In this document: in pieces, positions 35,398-46,249 of the stretch
Position numbering within the stretch: the stretch's first letter is position 1
Layout of the letters: every line of letters starts with the position of its first letter
Source of the DNA: Entomortierella parvispora
Taxonomy: Eukaryota > Mortierellomycota > Mortierellomycetes > Mortierellales > Mortierellaceae
Reading direction: 5' to 3'
Length of the DNA stretch: 64,000 nt
Assembly: GCA_963573315.1 (NCBI GenBank)
Contig: OY752144.1
Location: 372,001-436,000 of the forward strand
Notes under the pieces: generated by a model
The model's database searches: none
The model's input: the letters and a program-made list of their open reading frames with translations, nothing else
What the model was told of the DNA's origin: nothing
Made by a program: the position numbers and the translations under genes

Positions 35398-37706
35398 CTA
35401 TGCAAAGAGGGGCGCCAAGTGAAAGGTCTTTGCTGCATGCTTAAAGATCAAGCGGCGAAGTAGCTGCAGCTCCGGGCTCTTGGGATCTAATTTCGGGGGA
35501 ATTCTTGTTGCCATGGGTCGCAGCGGGAGCGTGTCCGCGTTCCGGACCAGAAGGACATAGTAACATTGCTCGAGAATCAATCCTACATCTTTAGACGCGA
35601 TCAAGGGAAAGAGGACAACGGCTTGGCCAACCGGATCGGGAACAAGACCCGTCTGCGTCGTCAAAAAAAAAAAAAAAAAAAAAAAAACAGTGGGATTGAG
35701 TGAGCGGTTCCTTGCTACGTGCGTTGTGTTTACTAACTCTCTTTTTTGTTCCTGCAGTTGATATTCAAACACATGCTGTAGAAAACTGACACATCCTTCC
35801 TCACCTTTTGCGCAAGAAGCGCAAGCGACGTTGCCTCTTCGAGCTCTTTTGGGTATGATGCTGGAACCGTGTTCTTGCAGGAACTCCAGTGTGCCATTGA
35901 ACATCGGAACATCCCTTGAATCACTGGCAAGCACACGGATGCACAATATGCATCTACCCCCCACAATATGCAAGACGTCAGTTTATCAGTTTTATATATT
36001 GGATCGTCTGAAATGAACAACCAAAGAACATACCTCGATCGAGGAACTCTGTCATGAGCCTTTTGTATACTGGGTTGTCGGTCATTAGCCTTAGAAGCAG
36101 TTTGTCCCTGTTCCCAGTGTAAATTGACGAGATTGTGGTCAGAGCAAGGTCATCTAGAGGTGAATGAAAACTCGCCTTTTATCCATTTCCACCGATGACG
36201 CGATTTGTGCGAACCAAGCATACGCTAACGCGGAATAACAAAGACACCCACTCTTCCTCGCGCGCTTTGAATCAAATAAATAGATATAACATTACCTTTG
36301 CTGCCCAGCGTGTTTGATAGCAGCACCGGAAGCGCCTACCATAGCAGTATCAACTCTCATCCCCAGATGCACCACGAATTTCCGTACGAGTTGTTCAATA
36401 ATTTCGGGTCCATGTCCATCCATAAAACAGCTTAATAGATCCCCAATTTCAAATTGTCGCTCACTTTGACTTCGGTCGTCGTCCTTGGGGACCTCTCTAG
36501 GCCTCAACGGCTTTCCTTGGATCGCGTGCCTGCTACCTGCGAAACCGAGGTCTCCCGGTGCTCCAGCGGACAAGTAGTGAACTGGCTCTCTCTCAAGATT
36601 GATGCTAAGCAGCGACATGTTCAGGTTGTTGGCACTGATGGCTGTCGATGTTGACCTTGGTGTAATCCAGCGTCCATCCAGAAATCGTAAAATCGAGTCC
36701 ATAGAGAAAAGGACGAGTTCCGGCACCTTTGTGCACTCGACCACTAGAAAAAGATTGTTCAATAGTCAGGATTGAGGCTGGGTAGAGTTGCATTGTCGAC
36801 GAGGAATTGGCTGATAGTCCAGGTTTCGAAAATACCTCTTGTTTTCAATTCCGCTATGCAGTCCGGGCTATCCTTCGACTCGATCCAAACAAAGACTCGA
36901 TCCAGAAGATTCAAAAGAACAAGCATTTGGTTTTCAAGAGAGCTTGGGTCCGTATTATCCAGAAGTCGTAATAGAGAATTCAAAAGCGACTCGTCATCCA
37001 GTTGAGTGAGGGGGTATTCCGCCAAGGGTCCGCAGTGAAGCATATAGACGACATCTCGACTGTGATGGTGATCATGTGTTACTGTAGACGGTTCAGAAGG
37101 AGATGGTTTTGGTGTTCTGGCAATGTTTTCTTTTTTGACCTCCTGTTGCTTGATTAACATAGCTATTATCCACTGGATCGCCAACCTGGATTGAAAGCAG
37201 AAATAGTGTTAATTGTTGTTTGAACGTGGCTCGGCCGTAGCATGTCCCTTTCAGTACGAACTTTACTGTTCTGTTTCTGGTCCATGTCCTCTGACCAAAC
37301 TCCAAAGCTTCCTGGCCAGCGATCCTCTCTTTTCCAGTTCCTGTTTGTAGTCCAAGGAGAACTCGAGCCAGCCTGCTGGCTCGTCTGAACATGGTGGCAT
37401 CCTGGGATATTCTTCGCCAGAAAACAACAAGAAACGTGCGACCGTTTGCGCCACTACTGCTGGTTCTGATGTCGCACAGAAGGCTTCGAGGCACAAGAGG
37501 ACAGACCGAGCTTGCTCTCCCTCGGACTCACATATGGACAGTATGAGTCGCATGAGGTACTGCATGGGCGCTTGTTGCGAATCCTCGATGCATGTGAATT
37601 GCTCCAGTAATGGCTCCACCTCGAGGATGTCCTGCCAGTGCGCCTGCACCTTCTCGCCCAGAATGCTCTCGATGGTGTCCTGCTGCAGCGATGCGATCTG
37701 ATCCAT
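35398..37706 (-). CDS. Helical, possibly ARM/HEAT-like protein of unknown function
   Basis: I do not recognise the family. Six exons (introns 35653-35804, 35954-36033, 36171-36295, 36744-36835 and 37186-37266) give 592 residues, every junction in phase. The start is the ATG at 37706. The protein is dominated by Leu-rich amphipathic helices such as PMQYLMRLILSICESEGEQA, LLNSLLRLLDNTDPSSLENQ and ELVLFSMDSILRFLDGRW, a texture typical of alpha-solenoid repeats. No catalytic motif, signal peptide or membrane segment is visible. The penultimate exon could be read in another frame; I chose the one that joins in phase on both sides (...EATSLALLAQK then TGLVPDPVGQAVVLF...). The last intron ends in a T25 tract. 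The exon 4 acceptor (AAAAGGCGAG) is weak but is the only one avoiding a stop. Confidence is good that a gene exists and moderate for its 3' exons. Confidence 0.6.
35663..35687. repeat. A25 homopolymer (T25 on the coding strand) at a 3' splice site
   Basis: Twenty-five consecutive A residues on the plus strand form the polypyrimidine tract of the last intron of the minus-strand helical protein gene, ending ten bases before the AG. Confidence 0.9.
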
Positions 37707-37922
37707 GGGTGTGGTGGAAGTAGTTGCATGCGAAGAGAACAGGCGAATACCAGGCGGAAGACAGTGCACCAAGAAAAAAAGGGGTGACTGTTTATCAGTC
37801 GCGGTTTTTTTATTTTTCGCGCCATGAAAAGGGAAGACTACCATTGCAAGGGGAAGACCATCAAAGAGGAGTCCCAGTGTGGTTTGGATCACCGGATGTT
37901 CCACCAAGGTCGTCGCATTGAG

Positions 37923-39036
37923 TTATACGGAGCGGGTAAAGGGATACATCTCGGCAAATGGATCCTCATCAGCATCTCGGTGCCAGGTGTACTCGATGTG
38001 GGTGGAAACTTTCTCGGCAGTCTCCTTGTCTACCAACTCCTGCACAATGTAGAGAGCCGCGTCGATACCTAGTGAAACAAAACATGGTATCAGCTTGGCG
38101 AGTTACTGACGATGTAGAGAGAAGGTAGAGTTTCCTTCAAGCTGGCTCACCGGCAGAGACTCCCGACGACGACACAAGCTTGCCGTCCTGGACCCAACGA
38201 GCCTTTTTGATCCAATTGACTTTAGGGCCTATTGACCGTTAAAACAAAGAGTGTCAGAGTTCGGCTCATGATCAACACATTCATCCTGCGTTAGCGAAAA
38301 AAGGCTCGGTTTATCCTACCCAGAGTCATTGGGAACTCAAAATATGCCTTGTTGGTTCTGTATAGCACGAGAAAGTGTAAGGATAACTAAAGTTAGAAAC
38401 ACGATCCTCTCTCTCTTTCCTACCAAGCATGGCATCTGAACAACACTTGTATAGTCTTACGTCATGTTATAGCCATCGAAGAGACCAGTGTTGGCAGCAA
38501 GTCCAGCACCGGTGCAAACTGTCATGACCCAGGTAGCAGCTTCAGCACGCTCCTTGACCAGTTTCATGAGCTTCTTATCGTCCGTATACGTGCGAGTGCC
38601 GATGCCTACAGTTCGAACATCACTGTAGATTAGTCCACGAATTGAATCAAAACACCTGGGTATCCACAAGATATCATACCTCCGGGAATAAAGAACAAGT
38701 CAATCTTGGGGGCGTTCTCGAGAGTGTAGTGAGGCGTCAGAGTAACTTGTTGAGAAGATCGGACAGGATCCAGAGAAGAAGAGATGAAGTTGATTTCGAT
38801 ATCGAGCTTGTTGATCTCCTCGCCAAAGATGCGCATGGGTCCCATCACCTAAGGTGGACGGTGAATTGAAGCATTTCGTTGGTGCTTTGGATCTAAAAAA
38901 AAATCGGTTTTCAAGGATTGAATTTGCTTACATCGAGAAGATCCATGCCATCAAAGACCAAGGCGCCGAGACGGAGCTTTCCTGATCCTGATGGGATCTT
39001 GGGAAAGGGACCATGGGGGGCAGAGACGGAAGACAT
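37923..39036 (-). CDS. DJ-1/PfpI family protein
   Basis: Six exons (introns 38069-38150, 38229-38319, 38358-38460, 38606-38679 and 38849-38931) give 226 residues with all phases consistent. The DJ-1/PfpI fold is clear: LGALVFDGMDLLDVMGPMRI at the start (with a conserved Glu in FGEEI), then DLFFIPGGIGTR, the nucleophile elbow WVMTVCTGAGLAANTGLFDG with Cys122, TTNKAYFEFPMTLGPKVNW, and SSSGVSAGIDAALYIVQELV near the end. This subgroup, closer to isonitrile hydratase/AraC-ligand-type PfpI proteins than to human DJ-1, has varied activities, so the reaction is not assigned. No signal peptide is present. Divergent from VPS34 across 457 bp. The 38 bp fourth exon is small but is required by the conserved TTNKA stretch. 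Confidence 0.88.
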
Positions 39037-39493
39037 TTCTTTGAACAAAGAATTACAAGTCGTGTGGGTGAGTGTGTTGTCGAGTGTAGGATAAAGAGTA
39101 AAGAAAAAACGAAGGAAAGAAAGGAAGGTGAACACTGACTCACGATTTATACACTTCAGGAAAATCGCAGGAATATGCCAAATCCAATGGCGCCTTCTGG
39201 GAAGGGTAGAGTGGAACACACTGGCGCCGCCTCGGTTAATATTAACTGTCATGCCAGTGCAAGCAAGGGGTGAAGGCGCCAGTCCAATTTGCTGCAAGGC
39301 ATGGCGAAGGGCGCGGCAAGGGGATTGCGCAGTCTAGCCCGGGTCACTCCGCTGGCAGTTGGCTGTGGCGCCGTCTGTGGATGTTTTGGCCCAACGCGCC
39401 TCGTTCGCGTCGGTACACGTGACTTTGGCCCTTGGTCTTTTGACCGACAGAACGCATGCACTCCCCCTCCATCAAGCTACCCACTCATCAACA
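39037..39493. promoter_or_regulatory. 457 bp divergent promoter of the DJ-1-like gene and VPS34
   Basis: GC-rich, with several GGCGCC/GGCGCCAG repeats between about 39189 and 39280 that could be binding sites. No gene is seen. Confidence 0.5.
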
Positions 39494-42400
39494 ATGAATG
39501 TCACCCGAGATGTCAACGGAGACAAATTCAAGCACGTCAAGGACAAGGACTACACCCTTTGTCTAACCAGCAAGCTAGACCTCAACCTCAGCGTTCGAAT
39601 GTAAGTGAACCTGCAAAACAGATTGCATTCGCATTCGAACACAGGAGCTAACATGAACTCGGTGTCAATCCTGCATCGCCTCTCTGATGTTAGAAACTCG
39701 CTAGAGTGGAAGCCAAAACGGCCACATTTGGATGCTGATGCGGTGCCTTACTCGGCTGAACGAAAGAGGTAACCGACCGTGAACGATGGGATAGAATACC
39801 GGGGCTTGAAACGCTAGGAGAGATTACAGGAGACCCAGGAGATCAGCAAGCACCGCCCAAGACTAATTTGGAGTTGCGCCCATTTCCAATTATGACCCTA
39901 GTCCCTTCCCAGACCTTTATGTCACCTGTCAGGTACACGCCGGGAATCAACCGCTGACAGTGATGCTCAAGACCTCCTACAAATCAATGTCCACAAAGTT
40001 TGCGTAAGCCGGCATTCTCCTTCACCCCGAACTCTGACCCGATCTTGACAAACTGGAGTTGTCGGGACCTAATTACGCCTCAACTCCTCTGATCTAAATT
40101 CGATAGATGGAACGAATGGATTTCCCTCCCTATCAAGTACAGAGACCTTCCATTGAATGCGCAATTGACTTTTACTGTTTGGGATGCGGCATCACCGAGA
40201 AAAGTCGAGCCTGTTGGAGGATCCACTATGAAGTTGTTTGGACCATTCAAGTACGTTATCGGAACATGTTGATTTGTGGCGTCTAGCGAAAGATGTGAAG
40301 GGATATTCACATGCTTTTCATACGCTCGATTTACAGCATTATCCTGACAGGTCGCCAAAAGCTTCGCCTGTGGCCAGACTGCGAAGCAGACGGCAGCGAG
40401 CTTACAAAGACGCCGTCTGATACTGGAGAACGGGACGAGATGGATCGATTCGAAAAAGTAAGTCTGCAGTGCCCCTCCTCCCTTGAAATCAAAGCAATGC
40501 CACTCTCTAATATAGCTGCTTTTTATGTGCATTGCGATCGCTGTATAGTTGCTAAAGAAGCAGGATCGAGGCGACATCCCAAGGACTGAGTGGCTCGATA
40601 ATCTGGCATATCGTCAGATCGAACAAATCCACAAGGTACGAACAGGGATGACGATGCGGACAAAACTGGAGCTAAACTAAACAGGAACATATCAACACTA
40701 ACGATCCAAATAGAAACATGCGGCACAATCCGACAAGATGCTGCTCATAATCGACTTGCCCAGGTTCGATTTCCCAGTAATTTTTGATGAATATGTAAGA
40801 AAGCAACCGTTTGACGTCAGGCGGGCTTTATGGTCACCTTCTCCATATCACATCACTTACAAAGAGAAACCGCTCCCTAGGCGTACGAGACGAAACTGAA
40901 TACCACCAGCAGCTTTGGGGGGTCGGTCAACAACTCGATTCCGTCTCTCCATACGACAAGTCCGAGTAACTCCATATTCATCGTTGCAGACCCAGAGATT
41001 CAGAGAGAGAACCCAGTGGAAGCAAAGCATAGGCGATTGGTCCGTAGCCATAGGAACAGCCCTTTGGATCGAGAGCTAAAACCTAACCCCAAGATCCGCG
41101 ACGAATTGGCAGTATGTACCAGTTCATGCGAACTGCTTTGATTCAGAACGAGTTGAAATATCTTCCGACTAACAGCCATCTACCCTTTAGCAAATATTGA
41201 GATACCCGCCTTCACATTCGCTGACTGCAGAAGAAAAGGACCTTTTGTGGAAGTTTAGATTTTATTTGACAAGGGACAAACGAGTAAGTGAGACTGACTC
41301 GTGTAACAAACACAGTGTCCCTCATATTAGGGAGTAAGAGGGACTAACATCTTCTACTTTGCTCTCAGGCGCTGACAAAGTTCCTGAAATCGGTTGTATG
41401 GAACGACCCAGCTGAAGCGAAACAGGCCGTCGATCTATTACCGGCCTGGGTTGATATTGATACGGATGATGCCCTGGAACTTCTTGGATCATCGTTTGAG
41501 AACCGGGAAGTGCGATCGTACGCGGTGGCTCAACTTCGAAGTGCCAACGATGATGTAAGGGCTTATAATATCAAATACAATTTTGTCGTTGCTCTGATTG
41601 GGAAGGGTTAGCGAATTGACCGGTAAACATCGATCTCTTCTTTGGAAATAGGACCTGCTATTATTTCTTTTGCAATTGGTGCAGGGTCTCAAGTTCGAGC
41701 ACATTGACGAGAGTTTTGAGGGCTCAAACTTGGCAGCGTTTTTGATTGAGCGGTCAGTAAAGAATCCGATCTTAGGCAACTATTTCCACTGGTACGAAAC
41801 CCGGGTTTTCTTTATTTGTTTGCTCGTCCATATGACTACCGTTGCGCGATGATGTTAACCATGGCCATTCTTTGATAAAGGTACCTGATGATTGAGTGTG
41901 CAGATCTCACACAGAAGAGAATGTACGGACTGGTCTCCTATCAATACCAATCCGCCATGACGGCGTCTGGGGTCCAGAGGCGCGAGAGCTTGAGACGGCA
42001 AGGAGAGCTCATCGAGACTCTTGCGAGTCTTGCAAAGAACATTAAGCTGATGAGAGAAACTCGACCAAAGAAGGTATGATATGGATCAAACTGCCTGGTA
42101 TTCTCGTAGCATCGTCAGCCTTTCTCACCAATCTTACTGCTTTGATTTTTAAGATTGAAAAACTACGGGAATTCATCTCTGAGCCTAAGAATGGACTGGT
42201 ATCCTTTAATCCTCTCCCGTTGCCACTCGATCCAAAGGTAGAAGTAATTGGTATCATCCCAGGTAAATGCCATGCAATCAGCCTATGGGAAGCTATACCG
42301 CTAGTGGCACCGCCTCCCAGTAAAACTAACGTCATTGATTGGGACCGCAACAGAACTGTCGAGCATCTTCAAGAGTAGCTTGCTGCCTCTCCATTTGACA

Positions 42401-43676
42401 TTTTCTTGCACAGATGGTAGTCAATACCAGACGATTTTCAAGTCTGGAGACGACCTGAGACAGGATCAACTCGTTATTCAAATCATCACTCTCATGGATG
42501 ACCTTTTGCGAAAGGAAAACTTGGACCTAAAGTTAATGCCGTACAAAGTCTTGGCCACCGGATCCGATCATGGGATGGTTCAGTTCATCAAGTCGCAATC
42601 GCTGGCCAATGTCCTAAATGAGAACAGTGGCAGCTTGCTCATGTTTTGGAGGAAATACCATTTGGACGAACGGAGTGCTGATACCTTCTTTGTCCGACCC
42701 GACGTCATGGATGCCTACGTCAAAAGTTGCGGTAAATGAAGAAGAAGACGTCCGATGCCCCACTTCTTTACTGAATGATCAAGAAACAACTCTCCGCGAT
42801 ATCTATGACTGATCGACATTTGTCTTTTGTGCTCTTCCAAATAGCTGGTTACTGTGTGATCATGTATCTCTTGGGCGTAGGAGATCGACATTTGGACAAT
42901 CTTCTTCTGTCACCCAATGGTAGGTTACTACTGCTACTTTTGATTCTTGATGGATGTCCAAAAAAATGTCTAACGCTACTCTTTGTGACCAACAAAATCT
43001 CCCCGGTGACCCACGTATTGTAGGCAATATTTTCCACGTTGACTTTGGGTTTATTCTTGGCCGTGACCCGAAACCATTCCCGGCCCCCATGAAGATCACC
43101 AAGGAGATGGTCGAGGCCATGGGCGGATTCAACTCTGTCCATTATCAGAGTTTCAAATCATATTGCTTTACTGCTTACAACATCCTGCGGAAATCTGCAA
43201 ACTTGATCCTAAACTTGTTTGGATTGATGGTTGATGCTAATATTCCAGACATCAAAACCGAGCCTGACAAAGCTGTTTGGAAGGTAAGAAAAATCAACGG
43301 AAATGATGCAAAAGAAAGAAAAACGGAGAAGGAAAGCAAGAAGACGGACAGACCTGCAGATTTTTGAAGGCAATGTCGGTACGAAGCGAGAGGGGAAGGG
43401 TGCATGCATCAGAGCCTGCCTCCTCTTATTCCTCTTCTTCCCCTCATTCCTTCCCTGCTTTGTACTCGACACGAAACTGACGATCTGTTTTGTGGGTGTT
43501 TATTTGTGTACTTGTTTGTTTGTTTGTTTGTGTAGGTGGAGGAACGGTTCCAGCTCGATCTCACGGATGATGAGGCAATCAAGTTTTTTCAGAACCTTAT
43601 CAACGAGAGTGTTAGTGCGTTGATCCCCCAGATAGCAGATACCATCCACGGATGGGCACAACATTTCCGAAAGTAA
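39494..43676 (+). CDS. VPS34: Class III phosphatidylinositol 3-kinase VPS34
   Basis: VPS34 makes PI3P for endosomal sorting and autophagy, in complex with VPS15 and Beclin/ATG6. I join 17 exons into 840 residues, all in phase; typical lengths are about 800-890. The C2 domain shows [48 protein letters not shown] and [20 protein letters not shown]. The helical domain includes [33 protein letters not shown] and [20 protein letters not shown]. The kinase domain has [40 protein letters not shown], the catalytic loop [17 protein letters not shown] and the metal-binding [16 protein letters not shown], and ends in the membrane-binding helix [15 protein letters not shown]. The third exon start (39902) gives [11 protein letters not shown]; the alternative acceptor nearby would create a stop. 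Assignment is certain. Confidence 0.97.
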
Positions 43677-44763
43677 CTACAGTAAAAAAAGAAAGAAGGA
43701 AAGAAGGATCTTGGTCCCAAACAGCACCCTACAAGTCTGCTCTTTACTTTATGTATGAAAAAACTCAATACAATCAGTTCCTGTTTGTTGGAACAAGGAG
43801 ACGAGAGTCTCTGTCAGAACATTCTGGGTCCGTTAGTAAAAGAAAAAGAAAAAGAAAAAAAAAAGCAATTGAGAGAGAAACATCAACAAAAACGCGCTCA
43901 CCCGTCATGATTTATCATGCATCTTGACTGTGGACCCTGCACCTTTCTTTTTTTTTTTTAAGAGGTCTTGTGTGACAAATAGATCTGCATGAACTTGTTT
44001 TGGAATGGAAGCTTTGTCCGAAAAGAAAAGGACAGGTGAGGTAGAAACCAGAAAATCCTAGATGACGGGAAAACTGTTGTTCGTTGGTTGAAAAGGTAAT
44101 AGCAGAGTTTTATTATTTCAATGACCCCATTAGAGGTGTAGCGACGTGGTCTATGGTGAGTTGAAGAAAGAAAACTAAAAGAATTGGGCCCTGGTCAAAC
44201 AATGTGACGACAAAGCAAGGGCGGGCTATCTATCTATGGTGTGCAGTATTAAGCAGCAAAGAACAAGAGAACGAAAAAAGGATGCATTGGTTGTACAAGT
44301 GATTGTAGTAGAGGCGGGGAGAACGAGTCCAAGGAGGGTAAGGGGGTAGGCGGTGGTGGTGGTGGCGGTGGTATTGATGATGTCTATGTGGTTGAAATAA
44401 GAAAAGCAGCAAACTGATCTACAGTGTAAAGCGGAGGGGAAATATCTCGTCAAGTTGAATCGACCATCCAGACAGAGAGAAATACCCATAAAAAAAATGT
44501 CAAGAAAAAAAAACGAGTAGCAAGAACGAACAGAGAGCGAAATCAGGGACGAATGCAAGATGTGGGCATGGCAAAAGGGGGGGTCAATAGGGCAGGGGAA
44601 AGAGAGACAGAAAGGAAGAGAGAGGGGAGTCGGTGACAACAGGCAGGAGCAAGATACAGTCATCCTTGAACGTGGCGGCAAAAGGAACGTCAGCCGTCCG
44701 CAATGGCAAGGAGCCGAAGGTTCATCGTCTTTTAGTGTTTTTTTTTTGTTCTTCGTTCTCTCT
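43677..44763. other. 1.1 kb convergent 3' region between VPS34 and the zinc-finger gene
   Basis: No gene is seen. The region is A- and G-rich on the plus strand with several A and T homopolymers and a GGT/GGC microsatellite near 44353-44375. It probably holds a long 3' UTR of the minus-strand gene. Confidence 0.6.
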
Positions 44764-45243
44764 TTAAGTCATGATTGGTGGCCAGGGAGAGCGCTTGGGC
44801 TCATACGCGATCCAGCCCTCTGGCTTTGGTACCGTGGTGTCGTACCGGAACGCGGTTTCAGAATCATCCTTGTGCTGCTTTGAGCAGTGCTCACGAGTAG
44901 AGTCCCGTCGGGCAGAAGCAGACTGGCAATAATTGCAGATGTAAGGCTTGTAGTCGGGGTAGTGCGTGTCTCTGTGGCGCTTGACAGGGTCCGATCGCGC
45001 ACTGTGATAGTCGCAAGTGGGGAAGTTGCAAAAGTAATGGAACGCGATCGGCTGACCATTGTGCAAGTGCACGCCCGCGGCCCCGGCCTCTGCAGAGTTG
45101 GTCGAGAACGAAGACGAGCTGGAGCCGGAATAGGACGAGTCAGAGTCAGAGTCGTCGAAATGACCCATGCCATCGTGGTTCATCATGTCTGAGGGTGTGC
45201 AGTTCATCGAGGCCAGGATCGAGGCGGGTGTGAGGTGTGACAT
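44764..45243 (-). CDS. Small two-finger C2H2 zinc-finger protein
   Basis: A single exon encodes 159 residues from the ATG at 45243. The first half is a Ser/Asp-rich acidic stretch (HFDDSDSDSSYSGSSSSSFS). The second half holds two adjacent C2H2 fingers: CNFPTCDYHSARSDPVKRHR followed by DTH (C-x4-C-x12-H-x3-H), and CNYCQSASARRDSTREHCSK followed by QH (C-x2-C-x12-H-x4-H). The linker DTHYPDYKPYI resembles a lengthened TGEKP linker. A short C-terminus ends in KRSPWPPIMT. It is probably a sequence-specific DNA-binding regulator with an acidic, possibly activating, N-terminus (inference). The upstream 3.4 kb without other genes also fits a regulated transcription factor. An in-frame extension upstream has no ATG, so I reject it. 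Confidence 0.8.
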   Translation of the reverse strand: MSHLTPASILASMNCTPSDMMNHDGMGHFDDSDSDSSYSGSSSSSFSTNSAEAGAAGVHLHNGQPIAFHYFCNFPTCDYHSARSDPVKRHRDTHYPDYKPYICNYCQSASARRDSTREHCSKQHKDDSETAFRYDTTVPKPEGWIAYEPKRSPWPPIMT

Positions 45244-46017
45244 GTTGTTATTAGGAGAGAAAAAGGTACAAGAGTTATTAGGGATGGGTTGATCGGCGGC
45301 GGGATCGGCAAGTTGCAGAACGATTGAATTAAGAAAAGGTAAAGAATGCAAAGGAGGAAAAGAAAAGTGGGCGCGTGCCAAAGAAGAATTGTTGTGTCAC
45401 GTCAAAACGAAGATCGCAAAGAGATCTGTGGAGTGAAGGAGGAGAAAAGGATGGAGGGAAGGGGAGAAGAGTGTGAGGCGAGGAGGGACAAGAGGAATCA
45501 GAGTGAGGAGCAATTGAGATTTTTCAGGATGTTTGTTGGAGGAAGAGGAGTGATGAACGTGAGGCTGTTCACAAGAGTGCTGGAGGAGCGAAGGAAGGAG
45601 GAGGAGGAGAAGAAAAGTTGCTCTGATGATGTGGAGAACCAGCGATCTTGTTACCTTTAAATATCTTTGGCGATCGGTGTAGTTGGAAGGAGGGATGGAT
45701 GGGGATCCTATTTGTCCTGGCTCAAGAAGGAGGCTAAAGGGTTCACCGAGAAACCTGATGGCGGCTGAACAAATGACAGACAAAGCCAGAAGAGAAGAAT
45801 AAACTAGGAGGACGAGAGGAACGAGGAGGATGATTGACGGAATGGCGAATTAGAAGGACAGTAGGCAAAGAAGAATACAAGAATGAAGGGAGCCTGGATC
45901 TGTATAATTAGGAGGACAATAAAGTGTGGATCCTCTGTGCAATTCAAAAAAGGGCACCAAGGGGAAAGACCAAGGACTCCAGAAAAGAACAAAGATGCAC
46001 ACTTTGTCTTACATGCA

Positions 46018-46036
46018 CTCACGCACGCACGCACGC
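46018..46036. repeat. (ACGC)n microsatellite
   Basis: About four to five ACGC units lie upstream of the zinc-finger gene. Confidence 0.8.
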
Positions 46037-46209
46037 AGAGAACAGAACGAGGGACACGTAAAGAAAGTAAGAAAGTGCAGGAAGGGAGACAGAGAGAATA
46101 AAGTGATGAAGGGGGAACGGATCGGATGGAGAGTAAGAAGAAAGGAGAGGAGCGAGAGAGAAAGGGATGGTCAGCCAGAACAAGAGTCGATATGAGATTT
46201 TGAGGGGTC

Positions 46210-46249
46210 AGAGACAGACAGACAGACAGACAGAGAGAGAGAGAGAGGG
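46210..46249. repeat. (ACAG)n-(AG)n compound microsatellite
   Basis: About six ACAG units run directly into an AG repeat, within a purine-rich stretch. Confidence 0.85.

Noticed and set aside
35398-35973. A continuous minus-strand frame through the T25 tract, encoding a Phe run
   Set aside because: It does not join in phase to the upstream exon; a spliced model with donor GTGAGG and the acceptor after T25 joins in phase on both sides.
39769-40003. Apparent stop codon or frameshift in the VPS34 C2 domain
   Set aside because: Placing the acceptor at CCCTAG (exon start 39902) removes it and restores the conserved DLYVTCQV in phase with both neighbours.
45244-45381. Upstream in-frame extension of the zinc-finger protein
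   Set aside because: It has no ATG and no acceptor site; the ATG at 45243 is the first in frame.
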